The notes: generated from the sequence alone by a model not told the origin. A stretch of 64,000 nt of DNA from Corallococcus sp. NCRR (GCF_026965535.1 NZ_CP114039.1:3658001-3722000), one strand, 5' to 3'; positions 11,294 to 21,460 are shown, counted from the stretch's first letter. Numbers and translations are program-made.

Positions 11294-12000
11294 ACCTTCG
11301 CGGTGGCGCGCACGCCCTTCTTCGGGCACTTCGCCGCCACCACGCAGGCGCCGCAATCGGGCGAGCGCGCGAAGCACGTGCGCCGCCCGTGCCACACCAG
11401 CAGCTGATGCCCCAGCGTCCACCGCTCGCGAGGCAGCAGCGCCTGCAGGTCCTTCTCCACCTTGTCCGGATCTTCGTGGGTGGTGAAGCCCAGCCGGTAC
11501 GCCAGCCGCTTCACGTGCGTGTCCACGGGGAAGGCCGCGTCGCCGCCCAGGTGGATGCACACCACGCCCGCCGTCTTCAGCCCCACGCCGGGCAGCTCCG
11601 CCAGGGTGTCGCGCACCAGCGGCACCTGCCCGCCATGCTCCGCCACGAGCGCGCGCGCCGTGGCCACGATGTTCTTCGCCTTCGCGCGGTACAGCCCGCA
11701 GGTGCGGATGAAGGGCTCCACGTCGGTGGGCTCGACGCGCGCGTAGGCCTGGGCATCCGGGAAGCGGGCGAACAGGGCAGGGGTCACCAGGTTGACGCGC
11801 TTGTCGGTGCACTGCGCGGACAGGATGACGGCGACCAGCAGCTCCAGCGGCGTGCGGTAGTCCAGCTCGATGCGGGCGTCCGGCATGGCTGCTTCCAGAC
11901 CGTCCAATACCGCCACCGCGCGCTGCCGCTTCTCACCCACTGTCTCTCGCCGGGCCACGCGGGCGTTGTATGTCACGGGGCGGCCCCGCCCAAGCGCCAT
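11290..12000 (-). CDS. nth: endonuclease III
   Basis: Base-excision repair DNA glycosylase/AP lyase acting on oxidised pyrimidines. About 236 residues. The helix-hairpin-helix L-P-G-V-G-L-K-T-A carries the catalytic Lys. The catalytic Asp is in F-P-V-D-T-H-V-K-R. The C-terminus has the iron-sulphur loop C-x6-C-x2-C-x5-C. The start is uncertain: ATG at 12000 is used here, ATG at 12015 and GTG at 11958 are alternatives, and none has a strong Shine-Dalgarno. The 3' end overlaps the def stop by four bases (convergent). Confidence 0.95.
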   Translation of the reverse strand: MALGRGRPVTYNARVARRETVGEKRQRAVAVLDGLEAAMPDARIELDYRTPLELLVAVILSAQCTDKRVNLVTPALFARFPDAQAYARVEPTDVEPFIRTCGLYRAKAKNIVATARALVAEHGGQVPLVRDTLAELPGVGLKTAGVVCIHLGGDAAFPVDTHVKRLAYRLGFTTHEDPDKVEKDLQALLPRERWTLGHQLLVWHGRRTCFARSPDCGACVVAAKCPKKGVRATAKV

Positions 12001-12035
12001 GGCGGGGCAACCCATTTCACGCAGCGAGGAGAACC

Positions 12036-13061
<1,026 letters not shown>

Positions 13062-13079
13062 CCCGCCGAGGCCTTCCAG

Positions 13080-13104
13080 AACCTGTCCGACAGTCGGACA
13101 GGTT
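13080..13104. repeat. 25-bp palindrome, copy 1
   Basis: A perfect dyad: AACCTGTCCGAC (13080-13091), a single central A, then GTCGGACAGGTT (13093-13104). It starts 18 bases after the threonine aldolase stop. A nearly identical copy lies at 13197-13221. Possible roles are a transcription-factor site, a bidirectional terminator stem without a T-run, or a REP-like element. Confidence 0.85.
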
Positions 13105-13196
13105 TCAGCGGCCCGGCGTGGATGGCGCGGAGCCCCGGGCATGGTGGCTGACAGGGCAGGCCCGACAGGGGACGGGCCCGGCCAGGACCCGCCGGG

Positions 13197-13221
13197 AACC
13201 TGTCCGACAGTCGGACAGCTT
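13197..13221. repeat. 25-bp palindrome, copy 2
   Basis: AACCTGTCCGAC (13197-13208), A, then GTCGGACAGCTT (13210-13221). It is identical to copy 1 at 24 of 25 positions; the one change (G to C) breaks one base pair. Start-to-start distance is 117 bases. The rest of the gap 13062-13445 (about 380 bases) holds no gene I can support. Confidence 0.85.
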
Positions 13222-13445
13222 CGCGCGGGGCGCCCGCCTCGCGCAGGGGGACCGCCGCCACGTTCGAGGGGCCCAAGGGGCCGACATGGCCGGGAGTCCT
13301 GTCGGTGGAATGACGGTCCGCCACGACCTGTGGGCGAACTCCCTCCACGTCACCAGGTGTGAACCGCACGCACCTGTCCGGCCGGGGAGATGATCCGTGG
13401 CCTGAAGGGTGGACGGTCCAGCGCGCGTGGTAGGCTCACCCCGCC

Positions 13446-14468
13446 GTGCGCCGACCCGCCGTCCTTGCCCTGCTGGCCCTCTCCGCCTGCGCGACGCCGC
13501 GGCCGGGGAAGATGAGCTTTGAGGAGCTGTACGCGACCTCGGGCGACAGTGGCTTCGCCAACAGCAGCACGCCCTTCCTCCCCCGAGAACCGGACCGCGC
13601 CCGCGGGCCCCTGGCGCCGGAACGCTCCCCGGAGCTGGAGGCCGCCCTCGCCGCGTTCACGCAGCAGGCCCAGGCCTACCGCCAGAAGGTCCAGCGCGGC
13701 AGCGCCATGCCGGCCGAGCAGGTGCGCAACTGGGAGGCGATGAACTCGGCCCTGGACGCCTTCCTGGCCCGGCCGGTGGAGCACACCGACACCCGCGACC
13801 TGACCCGCGCTCGGGGCGTGATGGAGGCGGAGCTGGAGCAGGACGCGCGCCTGTACGGCGACATGCCCGGCTCGCTCGCGGAGGCCGTGGTGATTCGTGT
13901 GGGCCGCCTCATCGTGCGCGCGTCCACGCTGCGCCGCTGGGAGCAGCCACCGGAGCCCTCCGGCCCGCCGCGCCTCGCCTGGCCCGTGGAGCCGGTCACC
14001 ATCACCAGCCTCTACGGCGACCGCTGGCACCCCATCACCGGACGGCTGCGCCGCCACTCGGGTGTGGACCTGGCGGCGCGCCGCGGACAGCCCGTGGGCG
14101 TCGCGGACCGGGGCGTCGTCCTGCGCGCTGGCTGGAACGGCGACCACGGCAAGATGGTGGAGGTCCAGCACGACGGCCAGTGGGTGACGCGCTACAGCCA
14201 CCTGTCCGAGGTCCTGGTGACGACCGGCGAGGTGCTGGCGAGGGGCGACGTGGTGGGGCTCGCGGGGGACACGGGCCTGGCGACCGGCGTCCACGTCCAC
14301 TTCGAGCTCTGGCACGACGGCAGTTCACTGGATCCGCTGGAGGCGCTCGTCGCCCCCGAGGCGGCCCCGGACGCCTCCGACGAGGAGCGTCCCGTGGCCC
14401 GCATGCCGGCGGAGTCCCCCGTCCTCACGTCCCAGGGGCGCCACCCGGCCACGGGTTCGCGCCCCTGA
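13446..14468 (+). CDS. M23-family peptidase lipoprotein
   Basis: A 340-residue envelope protein with a lipoprotein signal (L-L-A-L-S-A-C, Cys about residue 15). A long helical middle part precedes a C-terminal M23/LytM domain. Zinc and catalytic residues are visible in R-R-H-S-G-V-D-L-A (H and D) and in H-V-H-F-E-L-W (H-x-H). All key residues are intact, so it is probably an active peptidoglycan endopeptidase rather than an EnvC/NlpD-like activator. The start is GTG. A Pro/Glu-rich tail follows the catalytic domain. Confidence 0.92.
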   Translation: MRRPAVLALLALSACATPRPGKMSFEELYATSGDSGFANSSTPFLPREPDRARGPLAPERSPELEAALAAFTQQAQAYRQKVQRGSAMPAEQVRNWEAMNSALDAFLARPVEHTDTRDLTRARGVMEAELEQDARLYGDMPGSLAEAVVIRVGRLIVRASTLRRWEQPPEPSGPPRLAWPVEPVTITSLYGDRWHPITGRLRRHSGVDLAARRGQPVGVADRGVVLRAGWNGDHGKMVEVQHDGQWVTRYSHLSEVLVTTGEVLARGDVVGLAGDTGLATGVHVHFELWHDGSSLDPLEALVAPEAAPDASDEERPVARMPAESPVLTSQGRHPATGSRP

Positions 14469-14498
14469 GGGGAACGGGCCTTCACGACGGCCCTGCGA

Positions 14499-14768
14499 CT
14501 ACAGCGAGTTCTTCAGCTCCTTGGCCGGACGGAAACCGACCGTCTTCGACGCCTTGAGCTTCATCATCTCGTTGGTCTGCGGGTTGCGGATCTTCCGCGC
14601 CTTGCGCGAGCGCAGCGACCACGTGCCGAACCCGGGGTAGCTGAAGCGCGTGTCCTTCTTCACCGCCTTGCCGATGTTGGTGAAGACGCTGTCGAGGATC
14701 TGGGCAGCCTGCTTCTTCGTGAGCCTCGACTGCGCAGCCACCACCTCCACGAGCTCTGCCTTGGTCAT
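14499..14768 (-). CDS. HU-family DNA-binding protein
   Basis: An 89-residue nucleoid protein of the HU/IHF family. It starts M-T-K-A-E-L-V-E-V-V-A and carries the beta-arm signature (F-G-T-W-S-L-R-S-R-K-A-R-K-I-R-N-P) followed by V-G-F-R-P-A-K-E-L-K. The ATG at 14768 has a strong Shine-Dalgarno (GAGGAGGGG, about five bases away). The intercalating Pro is present in R-N-P. Whether it acts as HU homodimer or an IHF-like subunit cannot be told. Upstream there is a long, AT-richer leader with a candidate promoter. Confidence 0.95.
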   Translation of the reverse strand: MTKAELVEVVAAQSRLTKKQAAQILDSVFTNIGKAVKKDTRFSYPGFGTWSLRSRKARKIRNPQTNEMMKLKASKTVGFRPAKELKNSL

Positions 14769-14816
14769 GACACCCCTCCTCTGTGCGTTGTCTGGCGTTG
14801 AACGAGCGGATGGCGG

Positions 14817-14845
14817 AGGTAACAAATCGAGGTTTCGACTGTCAA
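14817..14845 (-). promoter_or_regulatory. candidate promoter of the HU-like gene
   Basis: Read on the minus strand, a perfect TTGACA box (14840-14845) is followed after 15-17 bases by a poor -10 (TGTTAC or TTACCT, 14817-14824). It lies about 50-75 bases upstream of the ATG. The -35 is seen; the -10 is weak. Confidence 0.4.
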
Positions 14846-14977
14846 TGCGCCACCTGCTCCCGGGCCGGAAATTCGGCCTCCGGATGAAAACTGGCCTCTG
14901 AAAATACACCCTGTAGAGAGATGGGAGGATCGCATCTTTTGATACATCCTCACACTCCTGCTTTCCGCATCAGGAGA

Positions 14978-15030
14978 AGTGATCGATTGATGATCGGGTC
15001 CGCATGAAAGGCATTGGAAAATCGATCACT
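14978..15030. repeat. 11-bp inverted repeat in an AT-rich leader
   Basis: AGTGATCGATT (14978-14988) and AATCGATCACT (15020-15030) are perfect reverse complements separated by 31 bases. They lie between the HU-like gene and the beta-helix lipoprotein gene, in a stretch (about 14890-15035) clearly poorer in GC than its surroundings. The right arm is about 50 bases upstream of the next GTG start. No gene is seen in 14769-15080. Confidence 0.65.
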
Positions 15031-15080
15031 TAGCAGTCGCTGCTGATCCAGCTCCAGCAGGGTGCCATCAGGGGGCTAGA

Positions 15081-16550
15081 GTGCCTGCCCGCGTGACCCT
15101 CCGACTGCTTCCATGGCTTCTTGTCCTGCTGTGCGCCTGCTCGCGGCCAGCCTCACGGCCCCAGGCGACGGCCGAGCTCTGGGTGGACGGGGCGGCCTCG
15201 GACGGTGACGGCACCCGGGAGCGGCCCCTGCGATCGCTGACCGAGGCCCTGGCCCGCCCCGGCCCGAAGCGCGTGCACCTGGCCGCCGGCCGCTACGAAG
15301 GCCCCTTCCGGCTGCCAGGGGGCATGCGGCTCGTGGGGGAGGGCCCTTCCACGATCCTGACGGCGGCGGATTCCACCCTCACCGTGGTGGAGGCCCCTGA
15401 GGACACCGCTCTGGAGTCCCTGGTGGTCGAGGGAGGAGGCTGGGGCCTGGACGCCCGGGGGCCCATGCGGGTCCACACCGTGACCTTCCGGAACCAAGCT
15501 CTGGGCGCCATCCGGCTCGGCGCGGGTCCGCTGGAGGGCAGGGGGCTGCGCTTCGAGGCAGGGGCAGCCAGCCGGGCTCCGTCCGCGGTGGGCGTGCTCG
15601 TGGAGGCCGGAACCGCGGGGGCCTCCGCGCCCTCCGTGATCCTCCGGGACAGCGCCTTCGTGGGGGCCTACGACCGTGCGGTCCGGGCCCGGGGCAGGGC
15701 CACGGTGCGTCTGGAGGGAGTGGACTTCCAGGGCCCCCGGATGGCGCTGAGCCAGGAGGGTGGAGTGGTGAACGTCGAACGGTCACGGGCCTCCGGAGGC
15801 ACGGGCACGGCGTTCTCCGTGGTGGAGGGAGCGCTGACGCTGGTGGACGTCCAGGTCCAGGGGCACGAGTACGGCGTGACGGCCAACCAGGCCCGGCTGT
15901 CGGTGCGGGGCTTCACCTCGGAGCGCGCCACGCGCGCCGGGATGGGGCTCACCGCGACGACCGGCCTGCTGGAGGACGTGACCGTGAAGGACGCGGGCAC
16001 CTACGGGGCGCTTCAGCTCACCGCCTCGGACCTGGAGGTGCGGCGCTTCCGCCTGGAGGGCTCACGGGAATACGGCGTGGTGGCGCTGCAGGGCCGCGTG
16101 CGCCTGCGGGACGGCGTCATCCAGGGCGTGAGCACCGCGGATGGCATCACGGGCGACGGGCTCCACCTGCGCCAGGTGGACGCGGACGTCGACACCGTGA
16201 CCGTCGAGGGCGCGAAGGGCACCTGCGTGCTGGCGACGCAGCGGGCCCGCGCGACGCTCCGCAACGCCCGGCTCTCGGGCTGCGGGCTCGCCGCGTTGGC
16301 CGTGGACACGGAGGCCACCCTGGAGTCCCGGAACATCGACGTGCGCGACACCCAGGGCTCCATCCTGGTGGCCATCGAAGAGGGGCAATTGCAGGTGGAG
16401 GACCTCACCGCGAAGGACGCGCGAGGCGAGCTGGTCTCCACCGACTGCGAGGGCCAGACGCGCGTCCGCCTCCGCCACGTCGACGCGAGCACCACGCGAG
16501 GCCTGCGCTCCCCCTGCGTCCAGCTCGACGCCCGCTCGCCTCAGCCCTGA
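15081..16550 (+). CDS. parallel beta-helix lipoprotein
   Basis: A 489-residue envelope protein starting with GTG, with lipobox L-L-C-A-C near residue 20. After W-V-D-G-A-A-S-D-G-D-G-T (the usual opening of DUF1565/pectate-lyase-like right-handed helices) the chain is made of about 20-25-residue turns with regularly spaced V, L, G and D/N-x residues. No catalytic carboxylates typical of a lyase can be assigned, so carbohydrate or surface binding is as likely as an enzyme activity. The 3' end overlaps the convergent alpha/beta hydrolase gene by 10 bases. Confidence 0.88.
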   Translation: MPARVTLRLLPWLLVLLCACSRPASRPQATAELWVDGAASDGDGTRERPLRSLTEALARPGPKRVHLAAGRYEGPFRLPGGMRLVGEGPSTILTAADSTLTVVEAPEDTALESLVVEGGGWGLDARGPMRVHTVTFRNQALGAIRLGAGPLEGRGLRFEAGAASRAPSAVGVLVEAGTAGASAPSVILRDSAFVGAYDRAVRARGRATVRLEGVDFQGPRMALSQEGGVVNVERSRASGGTGTAFSVVEGALTLVDVQVQGHEYGVTANQARLSVRGFTSERATRAGMGLTATTGLLEDVTVKDAGTYGALQLTASDLEVRRFRLEGSREYGVVALQGRVRLRDGVIQGVSTADGITGDGLHLRQVDADVDTVTVEGAKGTCVLATQRARATLRNARLSGCGLAALAVDTEATLESRNIDVRDTQGSILVAIEEGQLQVEDLTAKDARGELVSTDCEGQTRVRLRHVDASTTRGLRSPCVQLDARSPQP

Positions 16551-17659
16551 GCGGGAGCGGACGTGGGAGGCAGCGGCGTGGCGCGCTGTTCGAGCCACTC
16601 GCGGATGACGGGGTAGACCTCCATGGGCGCGCCGGTGCCGAAGATGAGGTCGCCGTGGCCATAGTCCATCTTGTCCCCGCGGTCCCGGCCAAAGACATGC
16701 AGTGTGCGATCCGGTGACGTGAGCAGCGCGTACTGCGCCTCCACGTTGGCCGCGGTGGCCAGGCGGTCCGCGCTGCCGCCCATCACGAGCACGGGCAACT
16801 GGAGCTTCGCGATGCCCGCGCGCCAGTCCGTCTTGCGGTCGTAGGACCGGAACGCGTCGTGGGAGATCCAGTCCTGGAACTGGAGCAGCACCTTGCGGCT
16901 CATCGCCGCCATCATGTTGACGGACAGCTGCCGCAGGACGCGCGGCGGAACATGCCGGGGGTTCACGACGATGTCGGACAGGGGCAGCGCGAGGTAGCCC
17001 AGGAAGGGCGCCATGCTGGCGCTCACCCACGACTGACGGATGCTCCCGGGCCACGCCGCGCGCACGCCCAGCGAGATGAGCGTCCGCAGGAACGGCTCCG
17101 ACTTGAGATACACCGGCGCGCCCAACTCGAGCAGGCCCGCCAGCTTCCCGCCATCGGGCCCCTGCGCCACGCCGTACCCCACCAGGCCCCCCAGCGAGTG
17201 GCCCAGCCAGAAGGCCTGCTTCGCGCCGGTCTCCTTCAGCGCCAACTCCAGCAGGGCGGGCCCGTCGTGACGGATGTGGTCGTCCACGGTGAAGTCCGTG
17301 GGCCGCCGGCCCCTGGGTGGACGCTGCGAGTGCCCGGTGCCGCGCCACTCCACGCTGAAGCAATCGAAGCCGGCCTCGGTGAGGTAGTGGGCCACGGAGT
17401 ACGGCGGCTCGAAGTCGAAGGTGAAGCGGTTGGCCGCCAGCCCGTGGCACAGCAGGACGGGCTCCGCGAAGCGGCGCACCGGGGCCCGCCGCGCGTGCAC
17501 GGTCAGTTCCCACCCGTCCGCGCACTTCACGCGCAGCATCTCGGGGAGCGGGCCCTTGAGGCGGTACCAGCGCCTCACGAGCAGGACCCACACCACGTTC
17601 ACCAGCAGCAGGACGGCCGCCGCGGCCAATCCCCACAGGGCCCACTGCCCGTACGGCAT
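16541..17659 (-). CDS. membrane-anchored alpha/beta hydrolase
   Basis: 372 residues with an N-terminal membrane segment (W-A-L-W-G-L-A-A-A-A-V-L-L-L-V-N-V-V-W), then an alpha/beta hydrolase core. The oxyanion motif is in C-H-G-L, the nucleophile elbow is G-H-S-L-G-G, and the likely catalytic His is in Y-G-H-G-D-L. Resembles lysophospholipase/lipase-like hydrolases; substrate unknown. The ATG at 17659 has GGAGGAG five bases upstream; earlier in-frame starts lack this. It is divergent from pssA, whose product makes phospholipid, which weakly suggests a lipid substrate. Confidence 0.92.
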   Translation of the reverse strand: MPYGQWALWGLAAAAVLLLVNVVWVLLVRRWYRLKGPLPEMLRVKCADGWELTVHARRAPVRRFAEPVLLCHGLAANRFTFDFEPPYSVAHYLTEAGFDCFSVEWRGTGHSQRPPRGRRPTDFTVDDHIRHDGPALLELALKETGAKQAFWLGHSLGGLVGYGVAQGPDGGKLAGLLELGAPVYLKSEPFLRTLISLGVRAAWPGSIRQSWVSASMAPFLGYLALPLSDIVVNPRHVPPRVLRQLSVNMMAAMSRKVLLQFQDWISHDAFRSYDRKTDWRAGIAKLQLPVLVMGGSADRLATAANVEAQYALLTSPDRTLHVFGRDRGDKMDYGHGDLIFGTGAPMEVYPVIREWLEQRATPLPPTSAPAQG

Positions 17660-17775
17660 TTCTCCTCCCATAGGACCGGGGACTGACTCCGGCGCGAATA
17701 AAACCCTGCTAAGGTCCGTTCCCTCGCCGTTTCTGCCACATGGGCAGCCGACCACCTGGGGAAGTCGAGGGAACG

Positions 17776-18633
17776 ATGAAGCTGCGGAAACTGATGTTCG
17801 TGCTCCCGAACCTCTTCACCGTCACTTCCATCTTCTGTGGCTTCTACGCCATCACCCTGTGTTCGGGTGAGGCTGAACCGGTGCAGCTGTACCAGGCGGC
17901 CCTGGCCATCCTCTTCGCCATGTTCTTCGACGGGTTCGACGGACGGGTGGCCCGCCTGACGAAGACGCAGAGCGACTTCGGCATGCAACTCGACAGCCTC
18001 GCGGACGTCATGTCCTTTGGCGCGGCGCCGGCGCTGCTCGTCTACAAGTGGGCGTTGGCCCCCATGGGCTTCTGGGGCCTGTTCATCTCCTTCGCGTTCA
18101 TGGCCTGCGGTGCCATGCGGCTGGCGCGCTTCAACGTGCTCGCCATGCGCAACCCGCACGGCGGTGGCGGCGGCTTCTTCGTGGGGCTCCCCATCCCGCT
18201 GGCGGCCGGCGTGCTCGTCTCCCTCATCATCTCCCACCACGTGGCCTCGCAGGGCGAGGCGCTCGGTGACGGCGCGCGCGTGCCGGTGGCGGTGGCGGTG
18301 GGCGCCCTGTCGCTGCTGATGGTGTCCACGGTGCGCTACCGCACCTTCAAGGACGCGCGTCCCAGCCGCAAGACGGCGCTCGTCTTCATGGCCATGGCGC
18401 TCACGGGCGCGTTCATCGCCCAGCGTTTCCACCCGGCCTGGGTGCTGGTGACGTACTTCGCCGCGTACCTGGTCATGGGGCTGGTGGAGTCCGCGGTCTC
18501 CGTGCGCAGCCGGCTGGCGTCGCGCAAGGTCGGCGCCGTCGCGGCGGTGGCCGTGGCCGCCGGGCTCGACGAGGACGACGACGACGAGGACTCCGAGCCC
18601 AACGCCACGGACGACGGTCCCGCGTTCCTCTGA
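17776..18633 (+). CDS. pssA: CDP-diacylglycerol--serine O-phosphatidyltransferase
   Basis: Inner-membrane enzyme making phosphatidylserine, the precursor of phosphatidylethanolamine. 285 residues with about six to eight hydrophobic segments. The CDP-alcohol transferase motif D-G-x2-A-R-x8-G-x3-D-x3-D is complete, within D-G-R-V-A-R to D-S-L-A-D (residues about 60-80). The ATG at 17776 follows GAGGGA. The C-terminus ends in an acidic run (D-E-D-D-D-D-E-D) outside the membrane domain, probably cytoplasmic. The next gene, cinA, follows after 57 bases. Confidence 0.96.
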   Translation: MKLRKLMFVLPNLFTVTSIFCGFYAITLCSGEAEPVQLYQAALAILFAMFFDGFDGRVARLTKTQSDFGMQLDSLADVMSFGAAPALLVYKWALAPMGFWGLFISFAFMACGAMRLARFNVLAMRNPHGGGGGFFVGLPIPLAAGVLVSLIISHHVASQGEALGDGARVPVAVAVGALSLLMVSTVRYRTFKDARPSRKTALVFMAMALTGAFIAQRFHPAWVLVTYFAAYLVMGLVESAVSVRSRLASRKVGAVAAVAVAAGLDEDDDDEDSEPNATDDGPAFL

Positions 18634-18690
18634 GCAGCCGAGCGCGGGAGCCGGGACGCGGACCGTGCCGGCCGCTAGGATGCCCGGCCC

Positions 18691-19956
18691 ATGCGCGTCG
18701 AGCTGCTGTGCACCGGTGACGAGCTCGTCACCGGCCTCATCACGGACACCAACAGCACCTATCTGGAAGCCCGCCTCTTCGACCTGGGGGTGAAGGTCGC
18801 GCGGGTGACGCTGGTGGGTGACGTGCGTCCGGACATCACGGGCGCGCTGCTGGAGGCCTCGGCGCGCGCGGACGTGGTCATCGTCTCGGGAGGCCTGGGG
18901 CCCACGGCGGACGACTTCACGCTGGAGTGCGCCGCCGCCGCGGCGGGCGTGTCCATGGAAGAGGACGCGCGGGTGCTCGGCTGGCTGAAGGAGCGCTACG
19001 CCGCGCGGGGCATGGCCCTGAATCCGGGCGCCCTGCGCATGGCGCGCATCCCCGCGGGCACGGAGCCCGTGCGCAACCCACAGGGCTCCGCACCACTGGT
19101 CATCCAGCGGTTGGGCCGGGCCCACCTGTTCTTCCTCCCCGGGGTCCCGCGCGAATACCGCGCCCTGGTGGATGGAGAGGTGCTGCCGCGCGTGCGGACC
19201 TGGCTCTCCGCCGAATCCGGTCGCACGTTCCGGGCCTTCCGCCTGCTGCGAACCGTACGCCTGCCGGAATCCGTGCTGAACGAGCGGGTGATGCCCCTGG
19301 CCCCCAGCCACCCCAGGGTGGTGTTCGGCTTCCGGACGCACGCGCCGGAGAACCACCTGAAGCTGATGGCGGAAGCGCCCACGCAGGCGGAGGCTGACGC
19401 CGCGCTCGCGGCCGCGGAGTCCGCATGCCGGCAGGTGTTGGGCACGCATGTCTACGGCGCGGATGACAGCGAATACGCCCCCGTCCTGCTCGACCTGCTG
19501 GCGCGCGGCGGTCACACGCTGGCGGTGGCGGAGAGCTGCACGGGCGGCCTCGTCGCGCAGGAACTCACGGCCGTCCCGGGCTCCAGTCGGGTCTTCATCG
19601 GAGGGGCGGTCGTCTACTCGGAGAAGATGAAGTCTGCCTGGGTGGGCGTGCCCCCGGACATCCTCGAGAAGCACAGCGCCGTGTCGTCCCAGACGGCGCT
19701 CGCCATGGCGGAGGGAGTCCGCGCCGCCTGCGGCGCCACGTTCGGCCTGTCCGTCACGGGCTATGCGGGCCCCGGTGGCGGAACGCCCGAGGACCCCGTG
19801 GGCACCGTGTACTGCGGGCTGGCCGGCCCCGGAATGGAGCCCCGCTTCGAGCGCATCTCGCTCGTGGGTGACCGGGACCGGGTCCGTCTGTTCGCCGCGT
19901 CCCACGTGCTGGAAATGTTGAGGTTGCACCTGCTCGCCGCCCCCGTGTCGCCATGA
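18691..19956 (+). CDS. cinA: CinA-family protein (molybdopterin-binding plus NMN amidohydrolase domains)
   Basis: 421 residues. The N-terminal MocF/MoaB-like domain opens M-R-V-E-L-L-C-T-G-D-E-L and has the S-G-G-L-G-P-T-A-D-D motif (ADP-ribose pyrophosphatase-type activity in characterised CinA). The C-terminal CinA/PncC domain carries A-E-S-C-T-G-G-L (nicotinamide mononucleotide deamidase signature) and G-Y-A-G-P-G-G-G-T-P-E-D-P-V-G. The likely role is NAD recycling and pyridine-nucleotide repair. The stop overlaps the start of the next gene (ATGA), so the two are probably co-translated. Confidence 0.95.
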   Translation: MRVELLCTGDELVTGLITDTNSTYLEARLFDLGVKVARVTLVGDVRPDITGALLEASARADVVIVSGGLGPTADDFTLECAAAAAGVSMEEDARVLGWLKERYAARGMALNPGALRMARIPAGTEPVRNPQGSAPLVIQRLGRAHLFFLPGVPREYRALVDGEVLPRVRTWLSAESGRTFRAFRLLRTVRLPESVLNERVMPLAPSHPRVVFGFRTHAPENHLKLMAEAPTQAEADAALAAAESACRQVLGTHVYGADDSEYAPVLLDLLARGGHTLAVAESCTGGLVAQELTAVPGSSRVFIGGAVVYSEKMKSAWVGVPPDILEKHSAVSSQTALAMAEGVRAACGATFGLSVTGYAGPGGGTPEDPVGTVYCGLAGPGMEPRFERISLVGDRDRVRLFAASHVLEMLRLHLLAAPVSP

Positions 19957-21452
19957 GTCGCTCCAAATCAAAGCGTCCCCGTCCTTCCGCCCTGGAAGCG
20001 CCGTCCACGGTGCCCCCGGCCCCCGCCACCGCGGGCGAACCCGCCCCGGCCACGCCCGAATCCTCCGCGCCCCTCGCCAGCCCCACGGCGGCCACGGAGC
20101 CCATCAGTCCTCCCGCATCGCCGTCCGGAGCAGGAGCGCATCCGGTGCGAAGCGCGGTGCGCCTGTGGCTGTCCGCCTACCGCGTGGAGGTGGTGCTGTT
20201 CCTCGTCGCGTTCGCGGTGCTGTCCAGCTTCAGCTCGCAGCGCTTCCTGCGGCAGAGCGCCGCGCCGCACTTCATCTACCAGGCGCAGTCCTGGTTGGAG
20301 GGACGGCTCGACGTGGATCCGCAGGTGCTGCCCAACCTGGAGGACTGGGCCTGCGTGCGGCTGGTGGACGGCCAGAAGGTGCGGTGCGAGGGACGCCCGC
20401 TGCGCGATGACCGCTGGTTCGTCAGCTTCCCGTCCTTCCCCGCGGTCGCGATGCTCCCCTTCGTCGCGCTGCACGGCTACCAGTTCAACGACACGTCCTT
20501 CGGCGTCTTCGTGGGCGCGCTCGCGGTCGCGCTCTTCTATTCGCTGCTGCGCTTCCTCGCGCAGGAAGGGGAGACGGAGCGCAACCGCGACGACAACGTG
20601 GTGATGTCGCTGGTGCTCGCCTTCGGCACGCTGTTCTTCTACTGCGCCATCCGGGGCGAGGTCTGGTTTGGCGCGCAGGTGATGGGCGTGGCGCTCACGT
20701 GTCTGTACGTGCGCAACGCCGTCAAGGCGCGGCGCCCCGTGCTCGCGGGGCTCTTCTTCTCCATGGCCGTGCTCACCCGCACGCCGCTGGTGTTCGCGGG
20801 CCTCTTCTTCGTCCTGGAAGCGCTCTGTCCCGGTCCGGACCGGCTGGCCCAATTGAAGGCCCTGCCCACCACGTGGAAGCCCGCCCTCCGCAAACTCGTC
20901 CTCTTCGGCGCGGGGGCCGGGCCCCTCGCGGTGCTCGCGGCCGCGTACAACATCTACCGCTTCGGAAAGCCCGGCGAGTTCGGCCACTCGTACCTCTTCA
21001 ACAACCGGGTGAACGTCGACATCGACCGCTTCGGGCTCTTCAACATCGAGTACCTGTCGCGCAACCTCCAGGCCGCGTTCCTCAAGCTGCCCCAGGTGTC
21101 GCTGTCGCCGCTGAAGCTGTCGTACGACCCGCATGGACTGACGCTGCTGCTCACGCTGCCCCTGCTGGTGTTCCTGCTGGTCCCCCGCACGCGTCCCCGT
21201 CTGCACTGGCCCCTGTGGCTGACCGTGGCGGTGTGCGCGTTGCCGGGGCTCTTTTACCAGAACACCGGTTACATGCAGTTCGGCTTCCGGTTCAGCCTGG
21301 ACTACACGCCCTACCTGTTGCTGCTCTTCGCGATTGGCGGATGGTCGCTGCGCAACCGCGCGGTGGTGGCCGTGCTGGCGCTTGGCGTGCTGGTGAACTT
21401 CTGGGGCGCCGTGGCCTTCCGTGGCTACACGGAGTACGTGCGGAACTGGTAG
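19953..21452 (+). CDS. multi-spanning membrane protein, possibly GT-C-like
   Basis: A 499-residue protein with a Pro/Ala/Ser-rich cytoplasmic N-terminus (residues 1-65) and about ten hydrophobic segments. After the first segment comes a long loop with conserved-looking acidic, Cys and Trp residues (E-D-W-A-C-V-R-L), the place where GT-C glycosyltransferases carry their catalytic acids. A function as lipid-linked-sugar glycosyltransferase is inference from topology only. It overlaps cinA by four bases. A hairpin at 21464-21484 (CCGGCGG / CCGCCGG) follows and may end the transcript. Confidence 0.85.
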   Translation: MSRSKSKRPRPSALEAPSTVPPAPATAGEPAPATPESSAPLASPTAATEPISPPASPSGAGAHPVRSAVRLWLSAYRVEVVLFLVAFAVLSSFSSQRFLRQSAAPHFIYQAQSWLEGRLDVDPQVLPNLEDWACVRLVDGQKVRCEGRPLRDDRWFVSFPSFPAVAMLPFVALHGYQFNDTSFGVFVGALAVALFYSLLRFLAQEGETERNRDDNVVMSLVLAFGTLFFYCAIRGEVWFGAQVMGVALTCLYVRNAVKARRPVLAGLFFSMAVLTRTPLVFAGLFFVLEALCPGPDRLAQLKALPTTWKPALRKLVLFGAGAGPLAVLAAAYNIYRFGKPGEFGHSYLFNNRVNVDIDRFGLFNIEYLSRNLQAAFLKLPQVSLSPLKLSYDPHGLTLLLTLPLLVFLLVPRTRPRLHWPLWLTVAVCALPGLFYQNTGYMQFGFRFSLDYTPYLLLLFAIGGWSLRNRAVVAVLALGVLVNFWGAVAFRGYTEYVRNW

Positions 21453-21460
21453 GCCTTCAG

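Noticed and set aside
13080-13221. Palindrome pair as the start of a CRISPR array
   Set aside because: Only two copies, 117 bases apart, symmetric, and no cas gene is near.
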